The notes: a model not told the origin generated them from the letters alone. A stretch of 64,000 nt of DNA from Heliocybe sulcata (GCA_004369045.1 ML213505.1:782591-846590), one strand, 5' to 3'; counted from the first letter of the stretch, positions 11,301 through 23,992 are shown. Numbers and translations are program-made.

Positions 11301-14300
11301 CGATGTAGGCATCAAGGATCTCCTTGGAGACCTGAACCCGCAGTTGATGAACACGATCAGTAGCGAGTTTGACAAGGTCGAGGGGAACACTGCACCAGTG
11401 CCCACCCGTACGCAGAAAGACCTGGCATCGATGAGCACTGCTGGCGAGGCCTCGGGTAGGGGTGCCGCTGCTGCAGGGGCGGACCCTATGGACGATTTGT
11501 TCCCTCGGGTTGAAATCGACGGCTTGCTCAAGGGAACAACTATCCTGGCTGATGCCAAGAGCGATGCGTGGAAGACCAAGAAGGAGGCGTTGGAGACCTT
11601 GCAGGCGATATTAGATCAAGGCCCGAATAAGCGTCTGAAGCCGACTATGGGTATGTCCCCGGTAGTTTTATTTCTCCGGTCAACACTGACAGCGGTGGTG
11701 GATAGGTGAAATTGGTCAAATTCTCAAGGCTAGGGTCACGGATACGAACAAGGCGGTTCAGACACTTGCTCTCGACATCGTCGCTCGGATCGCGACTGGA
11801 ATGGGGAAACCCTTCGAAAAGCAGACAAGGTTCTTCGCGTTGCCAGTTGCTACCGTGTTATCTGACCAGAAAGCTCCCATCCGAGCGGCGGCTCTGCAGA
11901 CTCTCACGGCGATTGCGACTGCCTGCGAGGGCGTCGACTCTATGATGAATGGTCTTGCTACGGCTCTCGAGTCTTCAAATCCTCTTCAGAGAGCTACCCT
12001 TCTCAGTTGGATTGCGGAATGGTTCAAGGAGCATCCGCCTGGTTCTGGCCTGGATCTTACTGGCTGGGTACAGCCCGTCGTCTCTTGCCTTGACGATCGG
12101 TCCGGAGACGTTCGCAAGGGGGCTCAGGCCGTCTTGCCGACTCTCGTGGCTTGTGCAGGTTATGACTACGTCATGCAACAGACTAACTCATTGAAACCTG
12201 CTTCGCGTGCCACAGCCGTGCCCCTTATCCAAGCTGCTCGCGGATCAGCACCTACAGCTGCCCCTGCGGCAGTAGCAGCGGCCGCGCCTGCAAAGACAAC
12301 CAAGGCAGCGGCAGCTCCGCCTCCAAAGGCCATTAGTCCACCGCCAGCTCCTTCGCCCTCACCACCACCCCCTGCTGCCCCTGCAAGCAAGGTTGCACCG
12401 CCGAGTAAGCTGACTGGTATTCGGCGGAAGCTTCCCCAAGGGACCATTCCTCGACCGGAGTCGCGTACCGAGAGCGTGGACGATGTCCCAACAACTCGTA
12501 TGCCGACCAAGCTGGGAGGTCTGAGACGACCTGGGGCAGGTTCCATTAGTTCTCTTAAACAAGCCGCCGCACCGCCTATGTCTCCTGAGGCCGTCAATGA
12601 GCCATTCGTGACAGCCCGTGAAGAGCCCAAGAAGGCTCGCTTGGCTAAAGACGCGCAGAGGTGGATCAATGAAGCCGGGCCGACTCGGAAGGACCTCGCT
12701 GAACTCTTGCAGCATCAGATGGAGCCGCATGCTGCGAAGGACCTAGTAGCTCAACTCTTCAGCCATGATCACAATGCAGTGAACGATTATCTGGCGGGAA
12801 TGACAAGAATGTGCGACTTCTATTCGAGTGCCGACGTGGATGACGAGAAGGGGGTAGCATTGCGGGTCGCCAACTCTGATTTGCCTCTCAAGTATGCGTC
12901 TATGAAGGCTCACGAGCCGCAATCGAATCTGGCTTCAAAGGTCTTAGACGTTGTGGATGCCGTAGTAGCTTTCATGCGCACCATTGACTACCAACTTACG
13001 GACTCGGAGGCCTTGTGCTTCATCCCCACGATGGTATACAAGGTAAGAGCAGCTCAGCCCCTCCCGTTATATGCTGCAGAACTGAGAGCGCTTTAGTTGG
13101 GCGATGCACGAGAACCTGTGAGGCAAAGAGTTGCACAGATCATACAGACTCTGCCGAAGGTTTATGCATACAGCCGCGTCTTCCAGCTACTGCTCGAACA
13201 TGGTCTGAAGTCAAAGGTTGCTAAGACTCGCCAAGCAAGTCTTGACGAGATGGCCAGCTTGTTGAAGCGCTGTGGCATGAGCGCTTGCGAGCCTAACAAA
13301 GCTCTGCCTCAGATTGCGGCTATGATTTCTGACAAGGACCCCAGTGTGCGGAAATCTGCTTTGTCTGCACTTAGGTGGGTTTGCTCAACGAATATCCCGA
13401 TAACGAAGCTCTGATGTCTGTTAGCGAGGCATATGTCCTCATAGGGGAAAAGGTCTGGTCTCTCGTAGGTCCGTTAGCCCCCAAGGACAAGACCCAGCTT
13501 GAGGAGCGCTTGCGTCGAGTCTCGGGACCAAGTTCACCGGAGAAGCAAGATCACCCACTACCGCAGGCTGTATCACGAGTTGCGGGTGGCCTACCTAGAC
13601 CGGAGTCGCGCACTGGAGGCCTCCCACGCGCCTCGAGCCCTTCAGCAGCTGCAAGGACTCGAATGCCTCGGCCATCATCTCCTGCTCGCGTGCCCAGAGC
13701 CTCTTCTCCAGCCATGTCTAACAGTGGCCACCCGGTTTCGCCTGCTGGCTCATCTGGCCTGCCTGCGCCTTCGAGAATTGGCGGACATGCATCGCCACTT
13801 ACCGCTGGCCGACCAAAATCGCACCTGCCATCGCGGTTGGGTCCTCCGCGAGCTCGACCAGCGTTCTCGCAGCAGACTCCCGCTTCGGCTGCGTCTTCTA
13901 CGAGTCCTGTGCCGGAAGAGCCTCCGACCACGAATGGAAGGAGCAATGGTTCACTGCCTCCGTCCTTACCCTCTCACGAAACTGTACTGGACGATCTCAC
14001 TGCAGTAGAAATACCTGGGGAAGATATCACTCTCACGATATCCAGCATCCTCAGTAGCGACCCGTATCGCAGTGTGGATGCTCTCAAGAAGATTCAAGAG
14101 ATCCTCGAGATTGGTCCAGAGGCTGGTCCAACGTCACCTGCCTACCAGGAGCTTGCAGAGCATACAGAAGGTTTAATTGAGACCATCACTCTGCAAATGG
14201 CACATGTATTTGATAACCCATCGGACCTCCAGCGCAAAGAGAATTTCAGGCTCGCCAAGCATTTGATTCAAACGTTAAATGCTTTCTGCGACCACTCCCT

Positions 14301-15693
14301 GCTGGCGGAATCCTTGACCGTCGACAACTTGACATCGCTGCTGGAGGAGCTCACTTTGCGGTTACTGGAGACTGATGATAGTCCAGATGGCCAAGTGAAG
14401 GAATTATCGCGTTTCATTAACATGATCATTCTTAGGTTATTTGCTACTGCTAGGAGGATGTCGGTCTTCAGGTATGCCTGTCCAGTCATTGTATGGTGTG
14501 TACCTTCCTGACCGGGATGCAATCTGTTAGAGCACTGTTTGCTCTTCTGCTACAAATCATCAAACCATTCCCAGGCAACCGTACCATGCCCGAATCCAAG
14601 GAAGCGAAAGTAGCCGAACTTGTGTTGAAGTGCATATGGAAGCTAGCAAGAAACATCCCGCAGGACTTGGAAAAACAGGTACTGGACCCCGTGGAGCTAT
14701 TCCCCGCCATTGAACATTTTCTCCAATCTGTGCCACCCAACGAATGGCGTGCTCGGGCGACGAACAAAGTTCCTTGTGGTGATATGCCATTGCGCACTAT
14801 CAAGGTCATCATCCAACATGTTGTTGGTACGGATATACCTTTGTTCTCCTAGAGCTGCTGATGATGTCCTCCACAGCGCACTACGGGGATGAAGTCTACG
14901 ATATGCTCTCTGCTTCATTCGATGATCCCTCCGCTACCATCGTCTATCCCTACGTGTACCGCATCCTGAATGCTGGCTCCCGCAACGGAAGTCAAGTGCC
15001 GACACGATTGCGCGAACAAGCAACGCGACAGCTGTCTCCTTCTAGTAGTCGTCCCATATCACCTACCGCCTCTTCGGTAGCGTCAGCTGGTCCTCGTCAA
15101 TCGTCACCGAGTCATCGCACCAGTCGTAGTGCGTCTTCCGCCAATGGCCACGGAGGATTCTCTCCTCCGGTGGAGGAACCAGACCCGGATGCCCAGTTGT
15201 TGACTATCATCAGTCATATCTCTAGTGAAACTACTGGAGCGATGCATAAGGAGGGCATAACCGAGTTGCACCATTTCCTTAAAGCCTACCCTCACAAGAA
15301 GTCTCGGGTCGACAAGATGCTAGAATCAACCGGACCTGCTTTCCGCAAGTACATCACCCGTGCTTTGGCAAGCCGTGCAGCGGAGGACGAGGATAGGAAT
15401 GCTGCCGTGGCGCATACGTTATCCAGTGTGTATTCCCTGGATGCATGTATGTAGCTTGCGGTGCTAACTGACTATCTTCAGAGCTTGAGTCAAACGGCGC
15501 CGACATTGCTTCACCTACCTCACCAGTGAGCGCAGTCAGTAGCAGAGCTGAAGGCTCTTCTAGGTCCCCTAGAATGAGCACCTCCGAAATGACTGGCGCA
15601 GATGAACGGTTATCAAGACTTCACAACCTCTTCCAGTACCGGTCGAGCAATGGTTCTGCCCACGGACGAAGTGAGTCTGCGGACACCCATTGA
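8336..15693 (+). CDS. STU2: XMAP215/Stu2/Alp14-family microtubule polymerase with five TOG domains
   Basis: Processive microtubule polymerase acting at spindle poles, kinetochores and plus ends. The ATG at 8336 gives MDGAPPQEEDFSTIPVQDRL, the usual entry to TOG1 (KNWKARVSAYESLIKTF). With introns removed the protein is about 2,100-2,200 residues. Five HEAT-based TOG arrays can be traced: TOG1 about 8336-9170; TOG2 about 9400-10150 (SSKWKERKEVLDDLFTLL); TOG3 about 10520-11250 (DANWKTRLAALEEMTSWLE); TOG4 about 11500-12220 (DAWKTKKEALETLQAIL); and TOG5 about 12650-13500 (VRQRVAQIIQTLPKVYAYSR, SKVAKTRQASLDEMASLL). Alanine/proline/lysine-rich linkers separate them (for example 10180-10500 and 12240-12420), and a Ser/Pro-rich basic stretch (13540-13960) probably binds the lattice. 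A helical region follows (13970-15450). The last exon codes for ESNGADIASPTSPVSAVSS and ends in SESADTH, TGA 15691-15693. The last intron is best read as 15426-15481. Typical yeast homologues have two TOGs, while animal chTOG has five. Confidence 0.88.
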
Positions 15694-16042
15694 CCCCAGC
15701 TGATAGTCACGACCATCACGCTCTTTGTGTTCATCTATGTAAAGCTAGTATGTTTTCTGTCATTTTGTGTAAGACCCTTACCTTGTAGCTGCTCTATGTT
15801 CTCATACTCTAATTCGCAATTCACCTTTTCACGAGACGGTTTCACTTGTAGCTTTCCGGGAACGCCTGTGGCTCCTACGCCAGGCAATGTCCAGACATAT
15901 ACCACTATACCAACGTTAACGTTCATACTGTGGCAGACATATAAATACGATAGACCGTGCAGGTTTGGCGCTTTAGCCCTTAAGGCATTATGCTCGGTAA
16001 TACATAAGCAAAACATTTCAAGATAGCGTGCTTGGCGCAGAC
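15694..16042. other. Tail-to-tail intergenic spacer
   Basis: 349 bp between the stops of the TOG protein and APC5, expected to hold both 3' untranslated regions. It is somewhat richer in A+T than the flanking exons. Nothing else is recognised. Confidence 0.4.
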
Positions 16043-19028
16043 TCAACGCATGGATAGAGCTGCTCCTGCGTCCGTGACCAACGTCCATATCTCGTGTACC
16101 TCCGTATCTAGGGCTTCGCTACCGTTCTGTATTAGTGATATGGATGAGTCGTGGTGCCGCTCAGCTGCTTCATCCCGATCCCCTTCCCGCCCCATACTGT
16201 TGTACAGGACTGCCAACAGATACCTCACTTTTGTTAAGGCTGTGTGCATTTCGAGAGTCTCATAGTCGTCTTCAGCCATTTTCAAATATTCCACGGCTTC
16301 TTCGAGGCCAGGATCTGTGGTTCTATTCAGCCAGGGTAACACTCGGATATCGAAGATCTCACTCTCTGTATCACCAGCAGCAATTACACATCGAGCCATT
16401 GTGAAACATGCCAGTGCTCTTTGTTCGAGGTCATCCCCATTTATGACCTATTGAGCGCTTGAGCGGCTCGTGCAAAGAAGACAGGATGATATGAGGCATA
16501 CCTGAGGCATGATGTCCTGCAGTATTTTCTTTGATCGCTTCGCCATACCGAATTGCATACCCATATCCGCAAGGAGGGTGATGCCGGTCCGATACGATCC
16601 AAAGCGACATTGAAACTCGGAGTCCCAGAGTGAGGTCAAAAGAGGCTCGACGGAACTCGTACCTTGCCCACAGTTCTTCAAGACAGATGTGAGGTGGACT
16701 CAGGGATCAGGACAGCGATAGCGTACCAGGGAGTATATAACTTCATGCAATGGGTCTCGTATCTTCGACGAACGGGGGCCGCCAAGTTCCAAGAAGTAGT
16801 CCCGTGACCTGTACACGCCCATAGGCCGCTTGGGGCGCAGATACTCTCTGAACAGTCGAGTCTGGCCCCTGCCCGGTCATTCTTTAGCAGAAGCAAGCCC
16901 GTACGAAGACAAAACGTACCGTCGACTAGCCCGCAGGACCAAAATGTGCCAAATCTCGTTCGCCCAGAGTTCGTAATCCGACATCGTGAGGCCACGCCAG
17001 ACGTCCGGTTCTAACAACATGCAGAGAGCTTCGTCGTACTGCCCTTGCCGTGCTGTCTATATTAATGTTTACGTTACCGTCAGACAGCCGCATCGAGTTG
17101 CAAGTCACGTCCGCAGGGACACACCTTATACGCCCGATTCAAAAGGACTGTTATCCGGTTGTTGTCGTCGCCCGCCACTTCCGTAAAGGCGATCACAATG
17201 TTCTCTTCGATGTTGCTCAGCTGGGTGCATCCTGGCCGGTCAAGAAAATCAGTGTTGGACACGCAAGAGAACAAAGGCTAGCGAACCAGCGGCATTCCAG
17301 ACCAAGGACTGCACAGCATGTTGCCCCCACTGCTCAACATCAGATTGCGGCGTATTCTCCTGCTCTGCCCAGTTATCGAATACACCGACACCTTCTACGA
17401 TCCTCTCAAATGATGCGCTGAGAGGTTGCTCCTATGCAGCATAACACGTTTCAGTGCAAGATATAGCGGGGTGATGGTGTGGTCCAGACATACAAACTCC
17501 ACCTGCATCAACTTCTTCACATCAAATAGCACCTCGTACGGATGTATATTGGGCTCGACCATGTTCAGCACAGGTCGTCGCCACGGTTCCTTGTGAGGCA
17601 AGCGTGCTCTCAGGCTATTGAGTATACGACGAAGTCAGAAGCCTATCTGAGCGCTACTGATGTATTAGCACTGACGCTTTGGCATATTCAGCAGAGGCTG
17701 TGTCATTTGCTCGGCGGGCCGTTTCAATGGCCTCGTCTATCAGCTACAACGCCACAATTAAATACCATGGGAGGGAGATCAAGGGAGGTGAGGTTCAAGT
17801 CACCTCTTTGGCTGCGGCGAGTTCGCGACGCTGGTAGTAAAATCGCACGAGATGGATCAGAGCATGATGCCGATAGCCTCTGGAACGCATAAACGGGAAT
17901 GATTCTCAGCTTGGACGAGACTAGGTAGACAGCGCTTACGAGTCACGCTTTCCGTGAAAGTATTGTTCAAAAAATCTGCGCAGACTTTCTACGGCTTCGC
18001 CGACGTCCGCAACGTCACTGGCTTTCTCGAACCTGCAATATGGCATAGGATGTGTATATGGAAAGGAGCCAAAGTGGACCAGACTGCTCACGCTGCATAT
18101 GCTTCTGGCTGGGCGAATAGCTTCAGATCGTGCTTTGTTCGGAAGAGGAGGGTGTCTGCAAGCTGCGTCAATGCTCCTCGCTTGGAACAGTAATGAATTC
18201 CAGTACCGTTGTTCAGCCGGTCTAATGGCGCAGTGGCATAGCCTACGTTCGCGTCACCGTTGCGCCATGCTTGATAGTCTCGTTGTAGGTTGACGATGCC
18301 GACGAATGACATCTTGAGGAATGTGATGTAACATCTACGGCAGAAGAAGCCGAACGGGGAGCGACGAGTCTGACTCAGGCTTTAGTGACGTTCAGGCCAA
18401 TAGGACAGGGGCGCACAAAAGCAGATGGCTGTGAAAGGATGGCTGTGAGCAGGATGGTTTCTGGACATGAGAACGCGTCAGACCTCCTCATCTCTTTCCA
18501 TGAAAAGCATTGGAACGCCTGAGTTCTTGAGCTTAGTATCCTGTCGGACTTAATTTCATGGCAGCGGACCTTGCATGAACAAGCTTAGTTCATCGGGGGT
18601 TCTCAGGTCCATGTGCTAAGAGAGAGAGCAATCCGGCGACTGAGTTAATGCAGCAGCGCGGACGACTCACAACATCTTTGAGTGCTTCAATCAGATAGTG
18701 AGCATCATAACGAACATCCCCTACGTCAGCGGTAGGGCCACTTGATATCTCTTTTATAAGTTGATGCCAGGGTTTTGGTTCTTCTACCTAGCCGCAGTTA
18801 GCGCTTCTGACGAGAGACCCATCGAGCGTGAGGTACTTCAGCAATATCATATAAAAGTATTCTGTATACATGCAAGAGAAATGGCGGTGAGAGGGCCCTA
18901 GTCTCGTACTCCTCCTTGAATGTGAGCATCAAAACAGACAAGATGCCGATATGATGTGGGCGGAGAACATGTGTGAGAGGTGTGGGCAGAGGAGGACCGC
19001 TGTTATCCGGAAGAGGTGGTCCCTCCAT
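16043..19028 (-). CDS. APC5: Anaphase-promoting complex subunit 5
   Basis: TPR scaffold subunit of the APC/C ubiquitin ligase, which drives exit from mitosis. The ATG at 19026-19028 begins MEGPPLPDNSGPPLPTPLTH and leads into LRPHHIGILSVLMLTFKEEY and ALSPPFLLHVYRILLYDIAE, a strongly Apc5-like N-terminal helical domain. Next exons give KPWHQLIKEISSGPTADVGD, DVRYDAHYLIEALKDV and LRTPDELSLFMQGPLP, then FGFFCRRCYITFLKMSFVGI and VNLQRDYQAWRNG, again typical of fungal Apc5. A TPR-like pair follows: HALIHLVRFYYQRRELAAAK, then LIDEAIETARRANDTASAEY spliced to AKALRARLPHKEPWRRP. The C-terminal exon (16043-16399) encodes further helical repeats ending in DAGAALSMR. The gene has a dozen or so short introns, so some internal exons between 16450 and 17600 are only roughly placed. 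It is divergent from NOC3, with start codons 189 bp apart. Confidence 0.85.
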
Positions 19029-19217
19029 GGCTGTAGACTGTCGCGACAGCGCAGAGAGTACTCGTCCAAGCCACAGACGCGACGCGATCGTGTGCAGTGC
19101 TTCTTTTACTTAGGTAAGCATTTAAGTTACCGCATTTGGTTCGCTCGATTGGACTTGAGATCTCAAAGATTTCTGCCTTGCATCACCGCCAGGCAAACTC
19201 CAGGTTTACACGCTGCA
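19029..19217. promoter_or_regulatory. Compact divergent promoter between APC5 and NOC3
   Basis: The two start codons face away from each other with only 189 bp between them, so the core promoters and 5' untranslated regions must share this space. A short A/T-rich patch sits in the middle. No canonical TATA box is obvious. Confidence 0.4.
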
Positions 19218-21998
19218 ATGGCGTTGACGAAGACCAAGAGGCAGGCATCTAGCTCGCAGGTTGGTAGCCCGATAATGCCCTCTCTCATTGCTAACTCGTA
19301 ATTCCAGCGTCAAGGCCCATCCAAGAAACGCAAACTCTCAGCCAAGGCAAATGGTTCAAGTGACAAAAATGTCGCTGGCAAGGAGAATGGGAAGAAATCC
19401 AAGGGGAAGGAGAGGGCCTACGAGCGTGAAGTCGTCGAGATCCCGGGTGCATTAGATGAAGACGTCGAGATATCTGATGAAGACCTGGAGTTCCTCGACG
19501 AATATGTGGAGGCTACCAAGTTCTTGGGAAGTATTGATCCCAAGGCCCTCGGAAGGTGCAGTATAACATTATTCAGCGACGGTTATAAGTATCTCACGTA
19601 TAAATAGGAGCAAGAAAGTCACCGAGCGGCTCCATCGAATGAACAAGCCTGTCCGAGTAACTCTCGAGGACGACCTGCCAGATATCGACTCTCACGACGA
19701 GGATGACGACTCCTGGAGCTCTGGTATTGGTGGTGGTGACGACGATCTGCTCTCTGTCCCCTCTAGCTCGTCTGAGGCGAGCTCGGAGCTGGACCCCGAA
19801 GAGTTATACGAATCACGACGACAGAATGCCTCTCGGAACAGAGAGCCCGAGACGAGAGGCGTCGTCAAACGCCTCCCCATCAAGCTCGCAGACGGTCGGA
19901 TACAGAAATCTGAGGGGCAGGTGCGCGTCGCTCCAGAGGACGATGAGAGTGAGGAAGAAGACTCAGAACGCTCTGAAGAGGAGGCCGAGGTTCCACAGGT
20001 AGAAGACGTCTCTACGGGTGCTCGTTTCGGCCGCCCTGCTGTTGTCGATATCATCTCCAAGAAGTCGAGGAAAGCCCGTGTCGAGGCTGCGAAGGAGCAG
20101 ATCGCTAGCATATGCCAGGAAATTGTAGCGGATCCTGAGAACAGCGTACGATACATCATTTACACTGTGTTAATGCTCGGTGCGCTTACCAGAAGAATAG
20201 CTCGGTTTATTGCGTCGCCTACATACATTCTCACTGCTCGCCATCACTACACCGACTCATCCCGAACCCATAGAAAATGACCCGGTCATACGGAAATTGG
20301 CCATGCTCTCTCAGCTTGCCGTCTTCAGAGACATCATCCCAGGCTACCGTATCCGTCCTCTTACCGATAAGGAAAAGGCGGAGAAAGTCAGCCAAATTGT
20401 TGCGAGGACTCGAGAATGGGAGCAGGGTCTAGTCGGAGTATATCACACATATCTACGCTCGCTCGAAGCGGAGGTGAAAGGTACGCATATTGTGCCTTAC
20501 CTTATCTTTAACAAGTTAATCATATAACGACAGGTCGTACTGAATTAGCTGACATGGCCCTTCAGTCCATGTGCACTCTATTAACGGAGGTCACGCACTT
20601 CAATTTCCGGACGAATATTATGAGCTGTGTCGTCGCGCGGCTGAGTCGCAAGTCATGGGATAAGGTATCCTCTATAGCACAGTTCGAAAGTTCTTTTCTG
20701 ACCGGACGTCTGATTTTCGCAGTCGTCAGATCTCTGCCTCAGCACTATTATCAAAGTCTTCCGTCAAGACGTTACGGGAGTTGCCTCGCTGGAGCTAGTT
20801 CGCCTTCTCAACCGCATGGTCCGGGAGCGGAAGTACAACGTACATCCGAACGTCCTGAGCTGTCTGCTCCAGCTGCGGCTCAAGACCGAGCTGCACGTCC
20901 GCGCGTCGGAGTCAAAGGCAGATAAGGAAGGCGACGACGTGAAGGGCAAGGGCAAAGGAAAGTCCCGACACGGTAAGGGCAAGAGATCGGACGTACCGCA
21001 TCTGAGCAAGAAAGCGAAGAAGGTGCTGAAGGAACAAAAGGAGATTCAGAAGGAAATGAAGGAAGCCGAGGCGGAGGTGGATAAGGAAGAGCGTGCCGTG
21101 ACAGTGGGTCTGAATTATGCAGTGCCCATTGTTCGCCTGCTGATCGACGCGCATGCTACTAGCAAACGGAAACTCTCAAGTTGTTATTTGTCCTCTACTT
21201 CCGGATCCTCAAAAATCCGACGCCGACGCCCCTGCTTCCGGCTGCTCTAGAAGGCATATCAAAGTTCTCGCATCTTGTGAACATCGATTTCTTCAAGGAC
21301 CTTATGCAAGTTCTCAAGGATCTCGTCTTGCGAGATACGGAGCATCCTGAGCCGAACAATTACGACGAGGCTGCTAGCGTGGAGCGGGGTACTCGTTATC
21401 GCCTGACATGCATTATTGCCGCTTTCGAACTGCTCCTGGGACAAGGTAAGCGCTGTCTTTGACCCTTTGATAAATATTCACCGATCAATATTCAGGAGAA
21501 TCGCTTAATATCGACCTGACAGAGTTCAACAACCTGCTGTACGCGCTGATCCCCGTCCTGGCCCTGATAGCGGATATCGAGAGCCAGCGGAGCGAGCCCT
21601 CGGCCGCGCGCTCGGAACACAGGTCTATCGCAGATATGTTCTTCCGCGCTTTAGATCTCGTTTTCTCTCCCCGCATGAGTCAGCAGGGATCCCCATCCTG
21701 GCGCTCGGCAGCCTTCGCCAAGCGGGTGCTTTCCAGTGCGATGCACTGGCCCCCGGCTAGCGCTGTGAGAGCCATCCGCTTTGTGGAGGCGTTGATCGCA
21801 AAGGACACGAGGCTCGACTATCTGCTCTCGACGGAAGACCGCACGTTCAATGGTGTTTACCGCCCAGATGTCGATGATCCGCAATTGTGCAACCCGTCAG
21901 CGGCCTCTCTCTTCGAACTGGAGCTATTAGCTCAACGTTACTGGGACCCACAAGTTCGAGACGAAGCCCTCAGTCTGATGAACTTCGTACGTCAATAA
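19218..21998 (+). CDS. NOC3: Nucleolar complex-associated protein 3 (Noc3)
   Basis: Partner of Noc2 in export and maturation of pre-60S ribosomal particles; in yeast it also has a role in replication initiation. The ATG at 19218 gives MALTKTKRQASSSQ, a basic nuclear/nucleolar N-terminus (GPSKKRKLSAKANG, KENGKKSKGKERAYEREVVE). An acidic segment follows (19660-20000, many D/E/S runs). The NOC3p domain is clear: LRRLHTFSLLAITTPTHPEP, IENDPVIRKLAMLSQLAVFR and DIIPGYRIRPLTDKEKAEKV. Then come MCTLLTEVTHFNFRTNIMSC and the CBF/Noc-like helical region with TLKLLFVLYFRILKNPTPTP and GISKFSHLVNIDFFKDLMQV. A lysine-rich coiled region sits around 20930-21090 (KKAKKVLKEQKEIQKEMKEA). It ends in WDPQVRDEALSLMNFVRQ with TAA at 21996-21998. 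About eight short introns; mature length about 800 residues, normal for the family. Confidence 0.92.
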
Positions 21999-22233
21999 GA
22001 CGGAATTACTACAAATGCTACTTAGCCGTAGACACGAGGCGGTACAGGTCCGGTAATAAGCAGGCGTCCTATCGTGAATGAGGTATGCCTGAACGTGGTC
22101 CCTACGCGTGGACAAATATAGGAGCGGGAACGTGCCCGCAAAGTTCCCAAGAGAGATGACATAAGGATACACGACGCATAGCATAGAGGAAGGAAAACAG
22201 GTCGAAATTCGGGAAGCGGAGGCGGTCCATCGC

Positions 22234-23992
22234 TTAGAAGCGTTGTGATATCGGTGAGACCATCGAGGCAGCCGTCCCCGACCTTTGTCTACTGGCAAGT
22301 CCTGGGTATGGGCCTTGGCAGAACGGGCGGGTAGGCGAATGGCGCAGCGGCGACGGGTAGCCTGCTGATGTAGGCGGACTGGTCCCCGGGAGATACTGCG
22401 GCGATGGGTACCGAGGTTGGGCAGGAGGTTTCGCCGAGGTAGGAATGCGGCGGACTTGCAGGACTGACGCGGATGGCTTGTCACTGTCGTACATCCCTTC
22501 GAACTCATACGTGATGACGGCTAGCAGCATCCCATCGACGACAATTTGCTGGATGACGCATGTCTGCCTCCCTGCAAACACGTGCGGAACATGAGGAAAA
22601 TGACATCGACTTTAATAGAGGGGAGGCCTTGGGTACGTACCTGGGTCGAGCCACTGACTCTTCGTAAGCCAGGAATCTGGCAGCAGACAGCTGGGGTTCA
22701 TGCTCTGGTACGGTCGAAGCGAGGACGTCTCCTCGATACCAGCGGGCGCTCCCTGGACGCGGGTGGTGCAGTGACCGCTGGTCCACTGGGAATTCAACTG
22801 GACGACGCTCTGGAAGCCTTCCGACCAAGGTGCATCGCATAGGCCGCCACGGAGAATAGGTAAGTGTACCCTTAACCGTATATGCACGGGCGAAGAGTTC
22901 AACGGATCATTCGGCAGAGCGCAAGTACGGTCATCAACGGGGACAGCAAAGCGCCCCATGCTTTGCGCCCATACGTAGACCCCGGTGACTCGATTACACA
23001 TTGGTGGAGCCGCGTCAGCGCCTGGGATCCGGAGCATGGGGATGCTTGTGTGGACAGCGCGAGTCAAAAGAGGCTCCGGGCTAGTCGGGGCCGGAAATTT
23101 ATGCGATGGAGCGGCTAAAATTTCAGAGCTGGGCGACGAGACGAAAGATGCGGGATGCATTGGCTGAGATGGGCTGTTGGTCGGCCATGGCGTCGCAGGA
23201 TGGTCCGAGTACGACTGCATAAGGCCGCTGGGGGGTGCGTCCATCTGTTCCTGCTTCACCTTTGTTATGGGATCGAAGGCGTAGGAAGGGTCGACCTGTA
23301 CGCCAGAAGCTGTGGCGGAACTATCGACATAGTTGGTGCCCGTTGGAGATGCTATGGCTGCAGAATAGAACTCGGAGCCCGTAGGAGAGTCGTATGTCGT
23401 ATCTGAATCCGAAGAGCCGGGGGAAGAAGGGAACAGCAGAGGTGCCTGGCCGCCGTATTCCTCTTTCACGTTGATGGCCAGGCTGTCGCCTTGGTGGCTC
23501 TCAGAAGTAAGCGAATTCATGCCGTCAAATAATTCATCCCCGGCGGCGACGAGTGAGTATTCTGTGGGAAATGCTGCGGTCAGTGATGCACGCAGGAGCG
23601 GTGGAAGACGGCAGACCATGTTCTCCTTTCCACATGTTTCTCAAGACTTGTATGTGACTAGCGACTTGTTTTTTAGACCGCTCAATTCCTCTCTTATTCA
23701 GAAAATCGACTAGGAACTGGTTACGCCATCTGCTGCGGCCTCTGGAAAAGGTCGCCCAAGGCGACTGCCAATACTCTCGGAGGCCTGTCGACCGAAGGTT
23801 AGTACGATACGCGTCGATGTCTCTATTCGAGGTATGCTTACCTTGCACAAAGATTTCTTCGACTGATTCCGGCCAGACCTCGCTCGACCCATCCTTCAAC
23901 ATCTTGCGATGCTTTCTCTGGGGAGTCAGTGTCTTTTGTGTGCAGCTCATAGACGAGCTTGGGCTGCTCGAGGGAGAGGCGATGGCAGGCAT
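22234..23992 (-). CDS. TEA/ATTS-domain transcription factor (AbaA/TEC1/TEAD family)
   Basis: DNA-binding regulator of fungal development. The ATG at 23990-23992 gives MPAIASPSSSPSSSMSCTQK. The TEA domain lies near residues 20-100: DGSSEVWPESVEEIFVQ, spliced to GLREYWQSPWATFSRGRSRW, then LVDFLNKRGIERSKKQVASH and IQVLRNMWKGEH. The intron inside it is about 60 bp. After a second splice the chain reads AFPTEYSLVAAGDELFDGMN. A long Ser/Pro/Thr-rich stretch follows (23100-23550) with two short acidic-basic patches (NVKEEYGG, TKVKQEQMD). The C-terminal third has alternating hydrophobic strands (PVHIRLRVHLPILRGG, RQTCVIQQIVVDGMLLAVIT) that could form the beta-sandwich found in TEAD proteins; that is inference. 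The last exon is proline-rich and ends in AASMVSPISQRF. It is tail-to-tail with NOC3, 235 bp apart. An in-frame ATG near 24076 would add 28 residues, but these are hydrophobic and unlike the family. Confidence 0.86.

Noticed and set aside
12166-12669. Long minus-strand frames antisense to the TOG gene (also at 9097-9822 and 9819-10412)
   Set aside because: They mirror GC-rich, Ala/Pro-coding exons of the TOG gene. Long antisense frames are expected there and show no domain.
22505-22840. Second minus-strand frame within the TEA gene
   Set aside because: It lies in another phase of the main TEA exon (22612-23619), which gives a continuous and family-consistent protein.
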